Origin: Flavobacterium sp. N3904
Lineage (GTDB): Bacteria > Bacteroidota > Bacteroidia > Flavobacteriales > Flavobacteriaceae
NCBI RefSeq assembly: GCF_025947305.1
Contig: NZ_CP110009.1
Coordinates: 248,001 to 312,000, forward strand
Length of the DNA stretch: 64,000 nt
Direction: 5' to 3'
In this document: piece by piece, positions 8,834 through 18,285 of the stretch
Numbering within the stretch: position 1 is the stretch's first letter
Layout: the number at the start of each line of letters is the position of its first letter
Made by a program: the position numbers and the translations under genes
The notes under the pieces: model-generated
The model's database searches: none
Told to the model about the DNA's origin: nothing
Seen by the model: only the letters and a program-made list of their open reading frames with translations

Positions 8834-10066
8834 TTAATCTATCCAATATAATGGTTTTAAAATTGATGAAAAAGTTGTACAATCTCCGCATGGAGATGGT
8901 ACCATAGTATAAGTGTCATCAAATTGAGTATCTGGATCCTCACCAAAATCCCCACCTACTAATGTAAGCCCTTCGATCTTTAAAGCACTCATGAGCTCAT
9001 TTCCTTTACAAGAAGAAGGGAAATAAAGAGGAAAACAAAAAGGAAACACTTGTTCTGTACAATCATAGTAATAAGGAGGAAGCCGTTTTTCTTTAGGAAA
9101 AATATCGTAAAAATTAAAGAATATTCTTTTTTCACTTACAGACGATACTTCAAAAAATCCAATCACTTTTTCGTTAGCATCATCCATTGACTTTATATTG
9201 CCATAAAAAAAACCGGGTTGATTTTGCGACAAAATACTTCCTGACCCTGCTGTTTTTTTGAGGGTCTCGAAATAAGTATAAGCAGCCAAATTTTGAACAT
9301 ATTGGCGAACCAAAATACTGTACCGTTCAGCTATTATAGGATTACTATCTGCTATGAAACGTATAGGATACGCGACACGGTCTTCGGTTAGATCGTTGGT
9401 GCTAGATAATATAATATCTAAGGATTTCTTAGTACTGTAGCAAGTTTTTACATTAACGGTTCGTAACCTAAAATCAACTTTTTGAGGGCCTACTGCCAAA
9501 ATCTCCAGATTATTATATTTTGGGGCAACTATCTTGTATGTTTCTTCATATTCAAACCTATAAAACCTGGATTTTCCAGAGGGATCAAAACTATTTACAG
9601 TGATTTGTACTCCACTTTCATTGTCTTTTTTCGTAACATTTGGAGTAACACTTGCTATCTCATTTACAGGTGTCAATGTTTCGTTTCTCGAAGTATACAC
9701 TTTGCCCTCTTTTGTCGTGATGCTCAAACGATACTCTCGTCCAGAAACTGCCTGAAATGGAGTTGCGGAAACATAGATTCCCTCTTTTTCTTCAAAATCA
9801 TATTGATTGCCTAAATCATCTGTTACATAGACTTGCGCTCCAGTCTCGAATGTTGGGCCATTTTCTTCAAACTTGTAGGTTTTTGATATTTTTATTTCCT
9901 GATTCTTGAGTTCGTTTGTTATGATCGCTTCAATAACAATTGCTTCTTCATACGAATTTGTCTGTAATGCATACGGTTCTGTACAACTATTAATGAAAAA
10001 GCATAGTAACAGTAAGAATGACGTTTGTACACATTTTATATATCTATTTATTTGAATTTTATTCAT
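8834..10066 (-). CDS. DUF4249 family outer-membrane lipoprotein, paralog C
   Basis: 410 residues, the copy nearest the TonB receptor gene (11-base gap) and therefore possibly the parental copy. It has its own first residues (MNKIQINRYIKCVQTS) before the shared FINSC lipobox. It also has a few extra residues in the Cys-rich segment (FPFCFPLYFPSSCKG). Core and C-terminal SPCGDC are conserved with paralogs A and B. Start ATG at 10066-10064. Outer-membrane lipoprotein of unknown ligand. Confidence 0.88.
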   Translation of the reverse strand: MNKIQINRYIKCVQTSFLLLLCFFINSCTEPYALQTNSYEEAIVIEAIITNELKNQEIKISKTYKFEENGPTFETGAQVYVTDDLGNQYDFEEKEGIYVSATPFQAVSGREYRLSITTKEGKVYTSRNETLTPVNEIASVTPNVTKKDNESGVQITVNSFDPSGKSRFYRFEYEETYKIVAPKYNNLEILAVGPQKVDFRLRTVNVKTCYSTKKSLDIILSSTNDLTEDRVAYPIRFIADSNPIIAERYSILVRQYVQNLAAYTYFETLKKTAGSGSILSQNQPGFFYGNIKSMDDANEKVIGFFEVSSVSEKRIFFNFYDIFPKEKRLPPYYYDCTEQVFPFCFPLYFPSSCKGNELMSALKIEGLTLVGGDFGEDPDTQFDDTYTMVPSPCGDCTTFSSILKPLYWID

Positions 10067-10077
10067 CGTTAGTTTTT

Positions 10078-12861
10078 TTAAAACTTAAAGTTATAGGTAA
10101 CACTTGGAATCGGAATAGAAAAAATAGAAGTTTTGTATGCCTTAACTTTCCCTTGTTCGGTTACAAAATATATAGAATATGGATTATTTCTGCCCAAAAC
10201 ATTGTAAATAGATATATTCCAGAAACTATGTGCCAATTTTTTAATTTTATGATTTCCTTCAATATTAAAACCTATGTCCAAACGGTAATAATCAGGAATT
10301 CTAAATTTATTTCGATCACTGTATAATGTATAATCAGCATTCCCATAATGATAAGCACCAATAGGATACGTGATAGGTCTTCCAGATTGATATATAAAAT
10401 TGGTAGATAGGCTATAGCGTTTGGTAAATTTGTAATTTAGAACAGCACTTACTTCATGTGGTTTGTCAAAATTTGTTGGAAAATACTCTCCATTATTTAC
10501 TTTCTCATCATCAAATTCACTATTCAATTTTATGAAAGCGCGAGAATAGGTATATCCTAACCAACCATTAAGCCTTCCGTATTGTTTTTTAAGTAATAAT
10601 TCAATACCATAGGCCTTTCCTTCTCCTTGCAATAACTGTGTTTCAACGTTTTCATTTAAAACAAGTTCGCCTCCTACTTTGTAATCCAATAAATTTTTAG
10701 ATTTTTTATAATACCCTTCCAAGCTAATTTCAACTAAGTCATCATCAATGTTTTTATACAGTCCCAAAGAATATTGTTGTGATTCTTGAGGATCAACATT
10801 TAAATCAGTTAATTTCCATGCGTCTGTAGGAGATTGAGTGGTATTATTAGTTAATAAATGAATGAATTGGTATGTTTTGTCGTAACTTGCTTTTATCGAA
10901 AAATCATCTGTAAACAAATAGCGTATTGCTAGTCTCGGTTCAAATCCGCCAAAAGTTTTAATAACTTCATTGTTTTTATACGTTTGGGTACTTATAACAG
11001 TTGCATCATTTACTGGTGCATTCTCTTGATAGATTCTTTGAGTAGATTCGCCTAATGCAGCAAAAAATGAATAACGCAACCCTAAATTTATTAATATTTT
11101 ATCATTTACGCTGTAGTTATCCGCAAAATAAGCCGCTGACTCTAACCCTTTTTCATCATCAATATCAATTGGTATTCTAATGGATTCAGCATTACTTGGA
11201 AATAGATGACCAGGATCTACTTTGTAAAGCTTAGTGGAAACACCATAATTAAAATTATGTTTAGGGTTAAGTATGCTTTTAAAATTTAAAATAGCTTGTG
11301 TTTCATTCAACTTGTAGCCAAAATTAAAGGCCTTATTACCTATAGGTTCGTACTCGATATCAAATTTATATTGACTGTTTGTGAAAATTAAAGCCGCTTT
11401 GTTCTTGCTATTAAAAGTATGACCATATTCTAATGAAAATAATCGATTCGTATATTTATATAATGAATCAGATGATATTTTAAAGGAATCGTAACTATAA
11501 TAAAACGTCGATTCTAAATTGTTTTTTTCATTAATTTTATAATTGTATTTGGCTGTTCCATCATAAAATGAGGCCTCACTATTTTTTAGGGATTCTTCAT
11601 TCAAACTGTTCAATAGCCATTCCGAATAAGTTCCTCGTACGCCAACCAAGATACTGGATTTCCCTTTTATCAAAGGAGCCCCAATTGTAAGGTTACTGGT
11701 CACAGTCCCAATCCCTCCTTCACCAACCAGTTTTTCATCGCTGCCCTTTTTAGAAGCAATGTCAAAAACCGAAGACAAACGCCCTCCAAATTGCGCTGGA
11801 ATACTCCCTTTATAGATATCAACTTTACTTGTAGTATATGGATTAACTACTGAGAAAAAACCCAAAAAATGCGAGGTATTATATAATGTTGCATTATCCA
11901 AAAGTATTAAGTTTTGATCATCTTTTCCTCCTCGAACATTAAAACCAGCAGAACCCTCACCCGTAGTTTTTATCCCCGGCAAAGTAGTTGCTATTCTAAA
12001 AATATCTCGTTCGCCAAGAACCAAAGGAACATTTTTAATACCTTCAACATCAATTGTAGAAACTCCTGTTATAGCTTCTCTAACATTTTTATTTACTTTC
12101 CCTTTTATAATAACCTCTTCTAGGTCGTTTATGTTTTCTGATATATATATGTCTAATTTACCATCATCATAAACCATGACGCTTTTAGTCATTTTTGCGT
12201 GGTTGATTGATTCTGTCTGTATATAGTTTAACCCTGCTGGAACTTGAATAGTAAAGTAACCTTCATCGTTAGTAACAGCGCTGATATTTTTATTTCGTAT
12301 CCTAATAGTAATATTTGAAATAGGTTTTTGCGTCAAATCATCTTTAACATAACCTGTTAAAGTATAAACCTTTTTATTATTTGTTTTCTTTTCTTTTCCG
12401 ATAAGAACAACTCCGTAGCTTTTTTTAGAAATATTTACACTAGTCGAGTCATATTGCTGATAGAAAATAGGATTTTCTTTTTGAACATCATTATTTACAG
12501 TTTCTTTTTCTGCATTTTTTAATGTGAAGTAATTTGGCGCTAAAGTCTCATAAATAGCACTATTCTTTGTTAATATTATTTTATTTCCCTGAATGAAAAA
12601 ATTAAGATTTGTTCCATTGAATATTTTATCAGATAGTTCTTCAATAGTTACATCTTTATATGATCCTGAAATTAAAGTTTTGTCAGAATCAAACCATTCT
12701 GAGGCATAATAAAATTTATATGATGTAGCATTTTCTATAGCATGTATTGCAGAAATCCTATTTACATCTTTAAATTCAATTGAAACAAGTTCTTTTTTAT
12801 TCTGAGAAAATAATAATTGATTGCAAGCGATAAACAACAGTGTAAGTAAATATTTTCTCAT
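10078..12861 (-). CDS. TonB-dependent receptor with STN and carboxypeptidase-like domains
   Basis: 927 residues. Signal peptide 1-19, then an STN domain at about 25-105 (ELVSIEFKDVNRISAIHAIENATSYKFYY), a CarboxypepD_reg-like domain at about 165-245 (YTLTGYVKDDLTQKPISNITIRI), a plug domain (GERDIFRIATTLPGIKTTGEGSAGFNVRGGKDDQNLILLD) and a beta-barrel to the C-terminus, which ends in an aromatic residue (VTYNFKF). An STN domain usually means signalling to an anti-sigma factor of the FecR kind, but none is encoded nearby. It follows the 249-residue gene by 3 bases and is followed by three DUF4249 lipoprotein genes, so all five are probably one operon. Substrate unknown. Confidence 0.9.
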   Translation of the reverse strand: MRKYLLTLLFIACNQLLFSQNKKELVSIEFKDVNRISAIHAIENATSYKFYYASEWFDSDKTLISGSYKDVTIEELSDKIFNGTNLNFFIQGNKIILTKNSAIYETLAPNYFTLKNAEKETVNNDVQKENPIFYQQYDSTSVNISKKSYGVVLIGKEKKTNNKKVYTLTGYVKDDLTQKPISNITIRIRNKNISAVTNDEGYFTIQVPAGLNYIQTESINHAKMTKSVMVYDDGKLDIYISENINDLEEVIIKGKVNKNVREAITGVSTIDVEGIKNVPLVLGERDIFRIATTLPGIKTTGEGSAGFNVRGGKDDQNLILLDNATLYNTSHFLGFFSVVNPYTTSKVDIYKGSIPAQFGGRLSSVFDIASKKGSDEKLVGEGGIGTVTSNLTIGAPLIKGKSSILVGVRGTYSEWLLNSLNEESLKNSEASFYDGTAKYNYKINEKNNLESTFYYSYDSFKISSDSLYKYTNRLFSLEYGHTFNSKNKAALIFTNSQYKFDIEYEPIGNKAFNFGYKLNETQAILNFKSILNPKHNFNYGVSTKLYKVDPGHLFPSNAESIRIPIDIDDEKGLESAAYFADNYSVNDKILINLGLRYSFFAALGESTQRIYQENAPVNDATVISTQTYKNNEVIKTFGGFEPRLAIRYLFTDDFSIKASYDKTYQFIHLLTNNTTQSPTDAWKLTDLNVDPQESQQYSLGLYKNIDDDLVEISLEGYYKKSKNLLDYKVGGELVLNENVETQLLQGEGKAYGIELLLKKQYGRLNGWLGYTYSRAFIKLNSEFDDEKVNNGEYFPTNFDKPHEVSAVLNYKFTKRYSLSTNFIYQSGRPITYPIGAYHYGNADYTLYSDRNKFRIPDYYRLDIGFNIEGNHKIKKLAHSFWNISIYNVLGRNNPYSIYFVTEQGKVKAYKTSIFSIPIPSVTYNFKF

Positions 12862-12864
12862 GTT

Positions 12865-13614
12865 TTAATTTGATTCATTTGTGATTAAACCATTTATATA
12901 GTTTAATAAATTAGCTGTAAAAACGATTTTATTAGATTTTTCAACAATTCGATTATTGCTATAAAAGTCGTTTATTTTACTTTTTTGCTTAGGGAATATT
13001 TTGGAGATTTCCTTTTTGGAATTTGCATTATAAAAAATATTTTTAAATTTGATTATTATGGTGTTATCATCTAAAAATTTATAATAGACTTGATCATTTT
13101 GAATAACTTCAAGCTTGTTTTTATGATGTTTTATAAAAAATGTCAACTTATTCGAAATTAATATCTCTTCATAGTAACCACTCAAAAAATCCATTGAAGG
13201 TGATTTATACCCCGCTAAGTTGACAAATTTATTTCCGTTTAATAAAAAAGATTCCGTTTTAGATTGAATTAGATTTACCCCAATATATTCAGCTTGGCCA
13301 TGCGGATTGAGAATTAACTGATCTCTATAAATATCATACTTAAGATTTACATCATAATACATTTGCCCATCATAAAAAACATTCCCCTTGCTATATCTAT
13401 CTGCTTTATAATACATATTATTTCCATCAAAAACTCTAAAAGGATTTGAATGAAGAGTTCCATTATTTACACCGAGATTTTCTTTACCTACTATAGAATC
13501 AAATCTGTTATACAATGCAATTTCGGAATTTGTTTGGGAATGGACTTTAAATCCACAGCAAGCAATAAATAATAGTAATATTGCTAGTTTACTTTTTGAT
13601 TTTCTAAAATGCAT
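12865..13614 (-). CDS. Secreted protein of unknown function, first gene of the TonB/DUF4249 cluster
   Basis: 249 residues with a Sec signal peptide (AILLLFIACCGFKVHSQ, cleaved near residue 26). The body is rich in aromatic and charged residues (NNMYYKADRYSKGNVFYDGQMYYDVNLKYDIYRDQLIL), suggesting a beta-rich periplasmic or outer-membrane protein. No catalytic motif. Its stop codon lies 3 bases before the ATG of the TonB receptor, so the two should be co-translated. I do not recognise a named family; the position argues for an accessory factor of the receptor. Confidence 0.75.
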   Translation of the reverse strand: MHFRKSKSKLAILLLFIACCGFKVHSQTNSEIALYNRFDSIVGKENLGVNNGTLHSNPFRVFDGNNMYYKADRYSKGNVFYDGQMYYDVNLKYDIYRDQLILNPHGQAEYIGVNLIQSKTESFLLNGNKFVNLAGYKSPSMDFLSGYYEEILISNKLTFFIKHHKNKLEVIQNDQVYYKFLDDNTIIIKFKNIFYNANSKKEISKIFPKQKSKINDFYSNNRIVEKSNKIVFTANLLNYINGLITNESN

Positions 13615-13686
13615 TTTCTAAGGGATAATTTCAATTGGTTACTTACTATAATTTATACTTATTTTTAATAAGCTTAAATATTTTTA

Positions 13687-13716
13687 TAAAAATACTATTA
13701 TATCTTACAAAAACAA
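13687..13716 (-). promoter_or_regulatory. Possible promoter of the 12865-13614 gene cluster
   Basis: Read leftward, TTG (13716-13714), a 19-base spacer and TATTTTTA (13694-13687) approximate the Bacteroidota -33 TTTG and -7 TAnnTTTG boxes. This would give a leader of roughly 65-70 bases before the ATG at 13614. The match is imperfect at the last base and the region is very AT-rich. Confidence 0.3.
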
Positions 13717-13902
13717 GATAAAATGTTATATTTATTGGGTTTTTATCAAATTATAAAATAAATAGCTAAAAAAATAATATTGAAACAAACAGTTCTTAAT
13801 AATATGTCAATTTGATTTTGTTGGGATAAAGTAAGAGCTTTTAGTTTCTTTACTAGATTATCATTAGACCAAAAGGTTGCGGTGAACAAGTGATATAAAA
13901 TG

Positions 13903-13936
13903 AAAAGCCCCGTTTCATAATTATGAAACGGGGCTC
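13903..13936 (-). terminator. Terminator of pnp
   Basis: A perfect 12-bp stem (gccccgtttcat and atgaaacggggc) with a 4-base loop, about 37 bases past the pnp stop codon. In leftward RNA it is followed by UUUU. A strong intrinsic terminator. Confidence 0.85.
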
Positions 13937-13972
13937 TCTCTATAAATAAACCTTTAGTAAACTAAGATTGGA

Positions 13973-16108
13973 TTACTCTTTTTTCTCCTCACGCGGAGGT
14001 CTTGGCATCAAGGCTTTTCTAGACACTTTCTCTTTACGAGTTTTTGGATCTAAACCTAAATATTTTATCATGAACACATCACCCAAGTTTACAACATCGG
14101 CAACATTTTCTGTTCTTTCCCAAGCCAATTCTGAAACGTGAAGCAATACTTCGTTTCCTGGGGCTGCAGTATATTCTACAACTGCTCCAAAATCAAGCAT
14201 TTTGATCACTTTCACTTCATAAGCTTCGCCCATTTGTGGTTTGAAGGTGATCGATTGGATTTTGGCCAAAACGGCTTCAATTCCAGCAGGATCTGTTCCA
14301 AGAATTTCGATAACTCCTTGTTCGTTTACTTCGTTGATTACGATAGTTGTTCCAGTAGCTTTTTGCAATTCTTGAATTACTTTTCCTCCAGGTCCGATTA
14401 ACGCACCAATAAAGTTACCAGGAATAGTTCTTGTGATAATTTTAGGAGCATACGCTTTTACATCAGCTTTTGGCGCTGCCAAAGTCTCAGTTATTTTTCC
14501 AAGGATATGCAAACGACCTTCACGGGCTTGAGCCAAAGCTTCCTCCATGATGTTGTATTTCAATCCTTCGATTTTGATATCCATTTGACAAGCAGTAATT
14601 CCATCAGCAGTTCCGGTTACTTTAAAGTCCATATCCCCTAAGTGATCTTCGTCACCAAGAATATCTGACAATACAGCAAAACGATCTCCATCTGTAATCA
14701 ACCCCATAGCAATTCCAGAAACTGGTTTGATCATTTGGATACCTGCATCCATCAATGCTAGTGTTCCAGCACATACAGTAGCCATAGAAGAAGAACCATT
14801 CGATTCTAATACTTCAGATACAATACGTATTGTGTAAGGACAATCAGCAGGAATCATGTTTTTCAAAGCACGTTGTGCTAAGTTTCCGTGACCAACTTCT
14901 CTTCTTGAAGTTCCTCTTAGCGGTTTTGCTTCACCTGTAGAGAAAGGTGGGAAGTTGTAATGTAAGTAGAATTTTTCTTCACCTTGTTCTGATGGAGAAT
15001 CAATTTGGTTAGCTTCTCTAGATGTGCCTAAAGTTGCAGTTGCCAATGCCTGAGTTTCTCCTCTTGTAAAAATAGCAGATCCGTGAACAGATGGTAAATA
15101 ATCCACTTCAGCCCAAATAGGACGAATTTGATTTGTTTTCCTTCCATCCAAACGAGTTCCTAAATCTAGGGTTACATTACGAACTGCTTCTTTGTTGGTT
15201 TTGTAGAAGTATTTAGAAACCAAATCTCCGTCTACAGCCAATTCTTCTTCAGTAAACAATGCTTTTACTTCTTCTTTTACGGCTGCAAATGAAGCTGTTC
15301 TTTCTTGTTTAGAAGAACCTACTTTTGCAATATCATAAATTTTATCATAAGCCGCAGCTTTTACTTTAGCATAAATAGCTTCGTCTTCTTTTTCGTTCTC
15401 GTAAGTACGTGTTTCTTTTTTACCAAAAGCTTCAACCAATCTTTCTTGGGCTGCAATTTGGATTTTGATGGCATCGTGAGCAAATTTAATGGCTTCTACC
15501 ATTTCTTTTTCTGAAATTTCTTTCATCTCTCCTTCTACCATTGCGATAGAATCTTTTGAAGCTCCAATCATCATATCGATATCCGATAATTCTAATTGTG
15601 CGCGACTTGGATTGATAACAAATTTTCCGTCTATACGTGCAACACGTGCTTCAGAAATTAAAGTAGAAAATGGAAGGTCAGACAAAGCCAAAGCTGCTGA
15701 AGCTGCCAATCCTGCCAATGCATCAGGCATAACGCTATCGTCATGAGACATTAACTGAATCATTACTTGTGTTTCGGCATGGTAATCATCTGGAAAAAGC
15801 GGACGCAATACACGATCTACTAATCTCATTGTCAAAACTTCGCTATCGCTTGGTCTTGCTTCTCTTTTGAAAAATCCACCAGGAAAACGTCCTGCTGCTG
15901 CAAATTTTTCACGGTAATCAACGGTTAGAGGTAAAAAGTCAACCCCTGGGCTAGCTTTACGGGCAGATACTACAGTTGCAAGCAACATCGCATTTCCCAT
16001 TTGAACTACTACAGAACCATCAGCTTGTTTGGCCAATTTTCCTGTTTCGATTGAGATGCTTCTGCCATCTCCTAAATCGATAATTTCTCTTGAAACTTTT
16101 GGAATCAT
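13973..16108 (-). CDS. pnp: Polyribonucleotide nucleotidyltransferase (PNPase)
   Basis: 711 residues, normal family length. It degrades RNA 3' to 5' by phosphorolysis. Two RNase PH domains are visible: the first starts with [31 protein letters not shown] and contains [12 protein letters not shown]; the second contains RTEMGK-like and [16 protein letters not shown], the latter carrying the catalytic aspartates. A KH domain ([25 protein letters not shown]) and an S1 domain ([20 protein letters not shown]) follow, with a basic tail [10 protein letters not shown]. It lies downstream of rpsO, the classical rpsO-pnp arrangement, but with a hairpin terminator between the two genes. Confidence 0.97.
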   Translation of the reverse strand: MIPKVSREIIDLGDGRSISIETGKLAKQADGSVVVQMGNAMLLATVVSARKASPGVDFLPLTVDYREKFAAAGRFPGGFFKREARPSDSEVLTMRLVDRVLRPLFPDDYHAETQVMIQLMSHDDSVMPDALAGLAASAALALSDLPFSTLISEARVARIDGKFVINPSRAQLELSDIDMMIGASKDSIAMVEGEMKEISEKEMVEAIKFAHDAIKIQIAAQERLVEAFGKKETRTYENEKEDEAIYAKVKAAAYDKIYDIAKVGSSKQERTASFAAVKEEVKALFTEEELAVDGDLVSKYFYKTNKEAVRNVTLDLGTRLDGRKTNQIRPIWAEVDYLPSVHGSAIFTRGETQALATATLGTSREANQIDSPSEQGEEKFYLHYNFPPFSTGEAKPLRGTSRREVGHGNLAQRALKNMIPADCPYTIRIVSEVLESNGSSSMATVCAGTLALMDAGIQMIKPVSGIAMGLITDGDRFAVLSDILGDEDHLGDMDFKVTGTADGITACQMDIKIEGLKYNIMEEALAQAREGRLHILGKITETLAAPKADVKAYAPKIITRTIPGNFIGALIGPGGKVIQELQKATGTTIVINEVNEQGVIEILGTDPAGIEAVLAKIQSITFKPQMGEAYEVKVIKMLDFGAVVEYTAAPGNEVLLHVSELAWERTENVADVVNLGDVFMIKYLGLDPKTRKEKVSRKALMPRPPREEKKE

Positions 16109-16271
16109 AATTTATTTTTTGTGATTAAACAATGGGTTCTAGTTGTGTTGTAGTTGTAGTTGTTGCGTAGTTAATGCCTAAAACCCAATGAAAAACCAAA
16201 CTTTTTTTAATGCAGATATTAATTTTAAAAATTAACACCTATGGAAGAATCTAAGATCTAGACTCTAAAAT

Positions 16272-16299
16272 AAAAAAGAGGCACTTTCGCACCTCTTTT
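16272..16299 (-). terminator. Terminator/attenuator between rpsO and pnp
   Basis: In leftward RNA gaggugc pairs with gugccuc (two G-U wobbles) around a GAAA tetraloop, followed by six Us. It lies 10 bases after the rpsO stop codon. In E. coli a comparable site limits read-through from rpsO into pnp. Confidence 0.8.
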
Positions 16300-16308
16300 G
16301 TATATTGA

Positions 16309-16578
16309 TTATTTTCTAATACCCAATACTTTGATAATCTCACGATATCTGTTGATTTCTTTCTTTTTCAAGTAATCCAACAAAGCTCTTCTTTTACCTA
16401 CTAATAGTACCAATGAACGCTCTGTGTTGTAATCGTGACGATTTTTTTTCAAGTGCTCAGTAAGGTGGCTAATTCTGTGTGTGAATAGTGCGATTTGTCC
16501 TTCTGCAGATCCAGTGTTTTCTGCTTTTCCTCCGTGTTTAGCGAAGATTTCTTCTTTAACTTCTTTAGTTAAGTACAT
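16309..16578 (-). CDS. rpsO: 30S ribosomal protein S15
   Basis: 89 residues, exact family length. Characteristic features are the FAKHGGKAENTGSAEGQIALFTHRISHLTEHLKKNRHDYNTERSLVLLVGKRRALLDYLKKK segments that contact 16S rRNA helices 20-22 in the platform of the small subunit. S15 is a primary binder in 30S assembly. Start ATG at 16578-16576. Followed by a terminator and then pnp on the same strand. Confidence 0.97.
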   Translation of the reverse strand: MYLTKEVKEEIFAKHGGKAENTGSAEGQIALFTHRISHLTEHLKKNRHDYNTERSLVLLVGKRRALLDYLKKKEINRYREIIKVLGIRK

Positions 16579-16726
16579 TTTAATATTATTTAAATGATTA
16601 TTATGTATATCCTACAGCTATTGTAAGACGGGTGCAAAAGTAATGTAAAATATTGAAATATTCAAAAATTTAAAGATTAAATGATTTTTGATCTTTTTAA
16701 TGAGAATTTCTGATTTTTTGGATTTA

Positions 16727-17182
16727 CTAATAAATTTTTGCTATTTCCTCATTTACAAACTCCAAAAATCGTTCGTCTTCTTCTGTAAAAGGATCTATTA
16801 CATGACTATCAATATCAATCTGCCCAATATTTTCGCCATTTACAAAAAGTGGTACTACTATTTCAGATTTTACGGTGAAGCTACAGGCGATGTAGTTGTC
16901 TTGTGCACTTACATCTGGCACAACAAAATTGGAGTTGGAAACCGCAACTTGTCCGCAAATTCCTTTTCCAAATGGGATTACAGTATGATCTGTTTCGGCG
17001 CCAACATACGGACCTAAATGCAATGTTTTGGTTTCTTGATTGGCAAAATAAAAACCTACCCAATTATAATAGGAAATGGAATCACTCAAAAGTTGGCAAA
17101 CCGCTAACAGTTTTTCGTCTCTTGAAAGTGTATTATTTAAAGTAATATCGATTACTTTGGGTTGTAATTCTTGAAAGTTCAT
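16727..17182 (-). CDS. GAF-domain free methionine-(R)-sulfoxide reductase
   Basis: 151 residues from the ATG at 17182; an in-frame ATG at 17203 adds seven residues (MCKNNKN) not expected in the family. It is a single GAF domain matching fRMsr: YYNWVGFYF, then FGKGICGQVA, NYIACSFTVKSEIVVPLF and GQIDIDSH. Family enzymes reduce free Met-R-sulfoxide through a catalytic Cys (Cys118 in E. coli, here Cys100) with Cys94 (here Cys76) nearby. The usual resolving Cys84 position is His66 here. That is unusual and may change how the enzyme is recycled. Divergent from xrtF. Confidence 0.85.
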   Translation of the reverse strand: MNFQELQPKVIDITLNNTLSRDEKLLAVCQLLSDSISYYNWVGFYFANQETKTLHLGPYVGAETDHTVIPFGKGICGQVAVSNSNFVVPDVSAQDNYIACSFTVKSEIVVPLFVNGENIGQIDIDSHVIDPFTEEDERFLEFVNEEIAKIY

Positions 17183-17254
17183 GTTTTTATTATTTTTACA
17201 CAAAAGTATTTAAAGCTCATTTTAAAATTGCATAAATTTGTCAAAAAATTGATT

Positions 17255-17791
17255 TTGAAAAAATATTTAATCCTTTACAGTCCATTTTTAATCTTTCTGG
17301 GTACGTTTTTCGGATCATACATTTTACTCACTTTCTTATACCAGTCTTTTCTTGATGGTTTTGATGGTAACAAAGTGGACTCCATAACACATATAGTAGC
17401 TCAAAATACGGAAAAAGTGCTTTCCTGGTATGACAATTCCGCTACAATTGAGGAAAGCAGCAAAAATCCTTTTTTTACTTTATATCTAAATCAACAAGCT
17501 ATTGCCAGAGTGGTAGAAGGCTGTAACGGCATAAGTGTAATTATACTTTTTATCTCATTTGTTGTAGCGTTTTCAGGAAGCATAAAAAATACTTTACTTT
17601 TTATTTTTGGAGGAAGCCTATTGATTTATATTCTAAACGTCCTACGAATAGTCCTTTTGACAGTTTTGATTTATCATTTCCCAAAACAACTGCACCTATT
17701 ACATGGCGTGCTTTTTCCTTTGATTATCTACGGAGTCGTATTTATATTATGGGTGATTTGGGTCAATAAATTTTCAAAATATGCTAAATAA
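17255..17791 (+). CDS. xrtF: Exosortase F (XrtF) transmembrane cysteine peptidase
   Basis: About 178 residues from a TTG at 17255 (KKYLILYSPFLIFLG). An ATG at 17171 extends it by 28 basic residues but lies inside the divergent fRMsr gene, so I prefer the later start. Several membrane helices carry the exosortase/archaeosortase triad: Cys90 in VEGCNGISV, Arg131 in NVLRIVLL and His150 in HLLHGVLFP. Exosortases cut C-terminal sorting tags of exported proteins. XrtF is the small flavobacterial form. It overlaps the next gene by 11 bases, encoding the usual XrtF-associated protein. No tagged target is evident in the window. Confidence 0.85.
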   Translation: MKKYLILYSPFLIFLGTFFGSYILLTFLYQSFLDGFDGNKVDSITHIVAQNTEKVLSWYDNSATIEESSKNPFFTLYLNQQAIARVVEGCNGISVIILFISFVVAFSGSIKNTLLFIFGGSLLIYILNVLRIVLLTVLIYHFPKQLHLLHGVLFPLIIYGVVFILWVIWVNKFSKYAK

Positions 17792-18224
17792 AGTATTCCA
17801 AAATAAAGGGGCAGTTTTTACAGTTATTCTATTAATAACTCTTTTAGTTTGTGTACGTGCAATTGAAAATCAATTATTCTATGATCCTTTTTTAAATTAT
17901 TTTGAAGGAGATTATTTAAATTCGCCTTTACCTGTTTTTGATTCACTTCAATTATTTCTAGGTTTGTTATTCCGCTTTTCAATAAATTCACTTTTGTCAT
18001 TAGGAATATTATATGCATTATTTAAAGACAAAGAAATGATACAATTTTGTTCTATTTTGTATATATTTTTCTTTGTGATTCTTATTGTCGTTTTCTTTTC
18101 TGTACTCTATTTCTACGAAAACAGAAACAATCTGCTACTTTTTTATGTGCGCCGTTTTTTGATTCAACCTTTATTTATAATTCTCTTTATACCAGCATTT
18201 TATTATCAAAAACTAAACAAATAA
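17781..18224 (+). CDS. Exosortase F system-associated membrane protein
   Basis: 147 residues with four or so transmembrane helices (VFTVILLITLLVCVRA, SLQLFLGLLFRFSINSLLSLGILYAL, IFFFVILIVVFFSVLYFY, FLIQPLFIILFIPAFYY). The segment RAIENQLFYDPFLNYF is typical of the small protein that accompanies XrtF in Flavobacteria. The start overlaps the xrtF end by 11 bases, so they are translationally coupled. Its role is not established; by association it should assist sorting of XrtF substrates. Confidence 0.85.
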   Translation: MLNKVFQNKGAVFTVILLITLLVCVRAIENQLFYDPFLNYFEGDYLNSPLPVFDSLQLFLGLLFRFSINSLLSLGILYALFKDKEMIQFCSILYIFFFVILIVVFFSVLYFYENRNNLLLFYVRRFLIQPLFIILFIPAFYYQKLNK

Positions 18225-18285
18225 CTTCTTTTTTTTTGTAACTTTAGGGTCAATTGGATGCACTTATTTATCCAATTCAAAAAGA

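Larger units (their letters stand above)
13615..13972. other. Intergenic region before the surface cluster
   Basis: 358 bases without a gene. They hold the pnp terminator (13903-13936) at the right and, at the left, the presumed promoter of the leftward surface cluster. The middle is AT-rich and shows no other structure that I can support. Confidence 0.5.

Noticed and set aside
16881-17145. Short open frames on both strands within the fRMsr gene
   Set aside because: They overlap the conserved GAF domain in other frames and show no conserved motif.
17824-18241. Short frames within the XrtF-associated protein gene, both strands
   Set aside because: Shadows of a membrane protein gene; composition is only that of AT-rich DNA.
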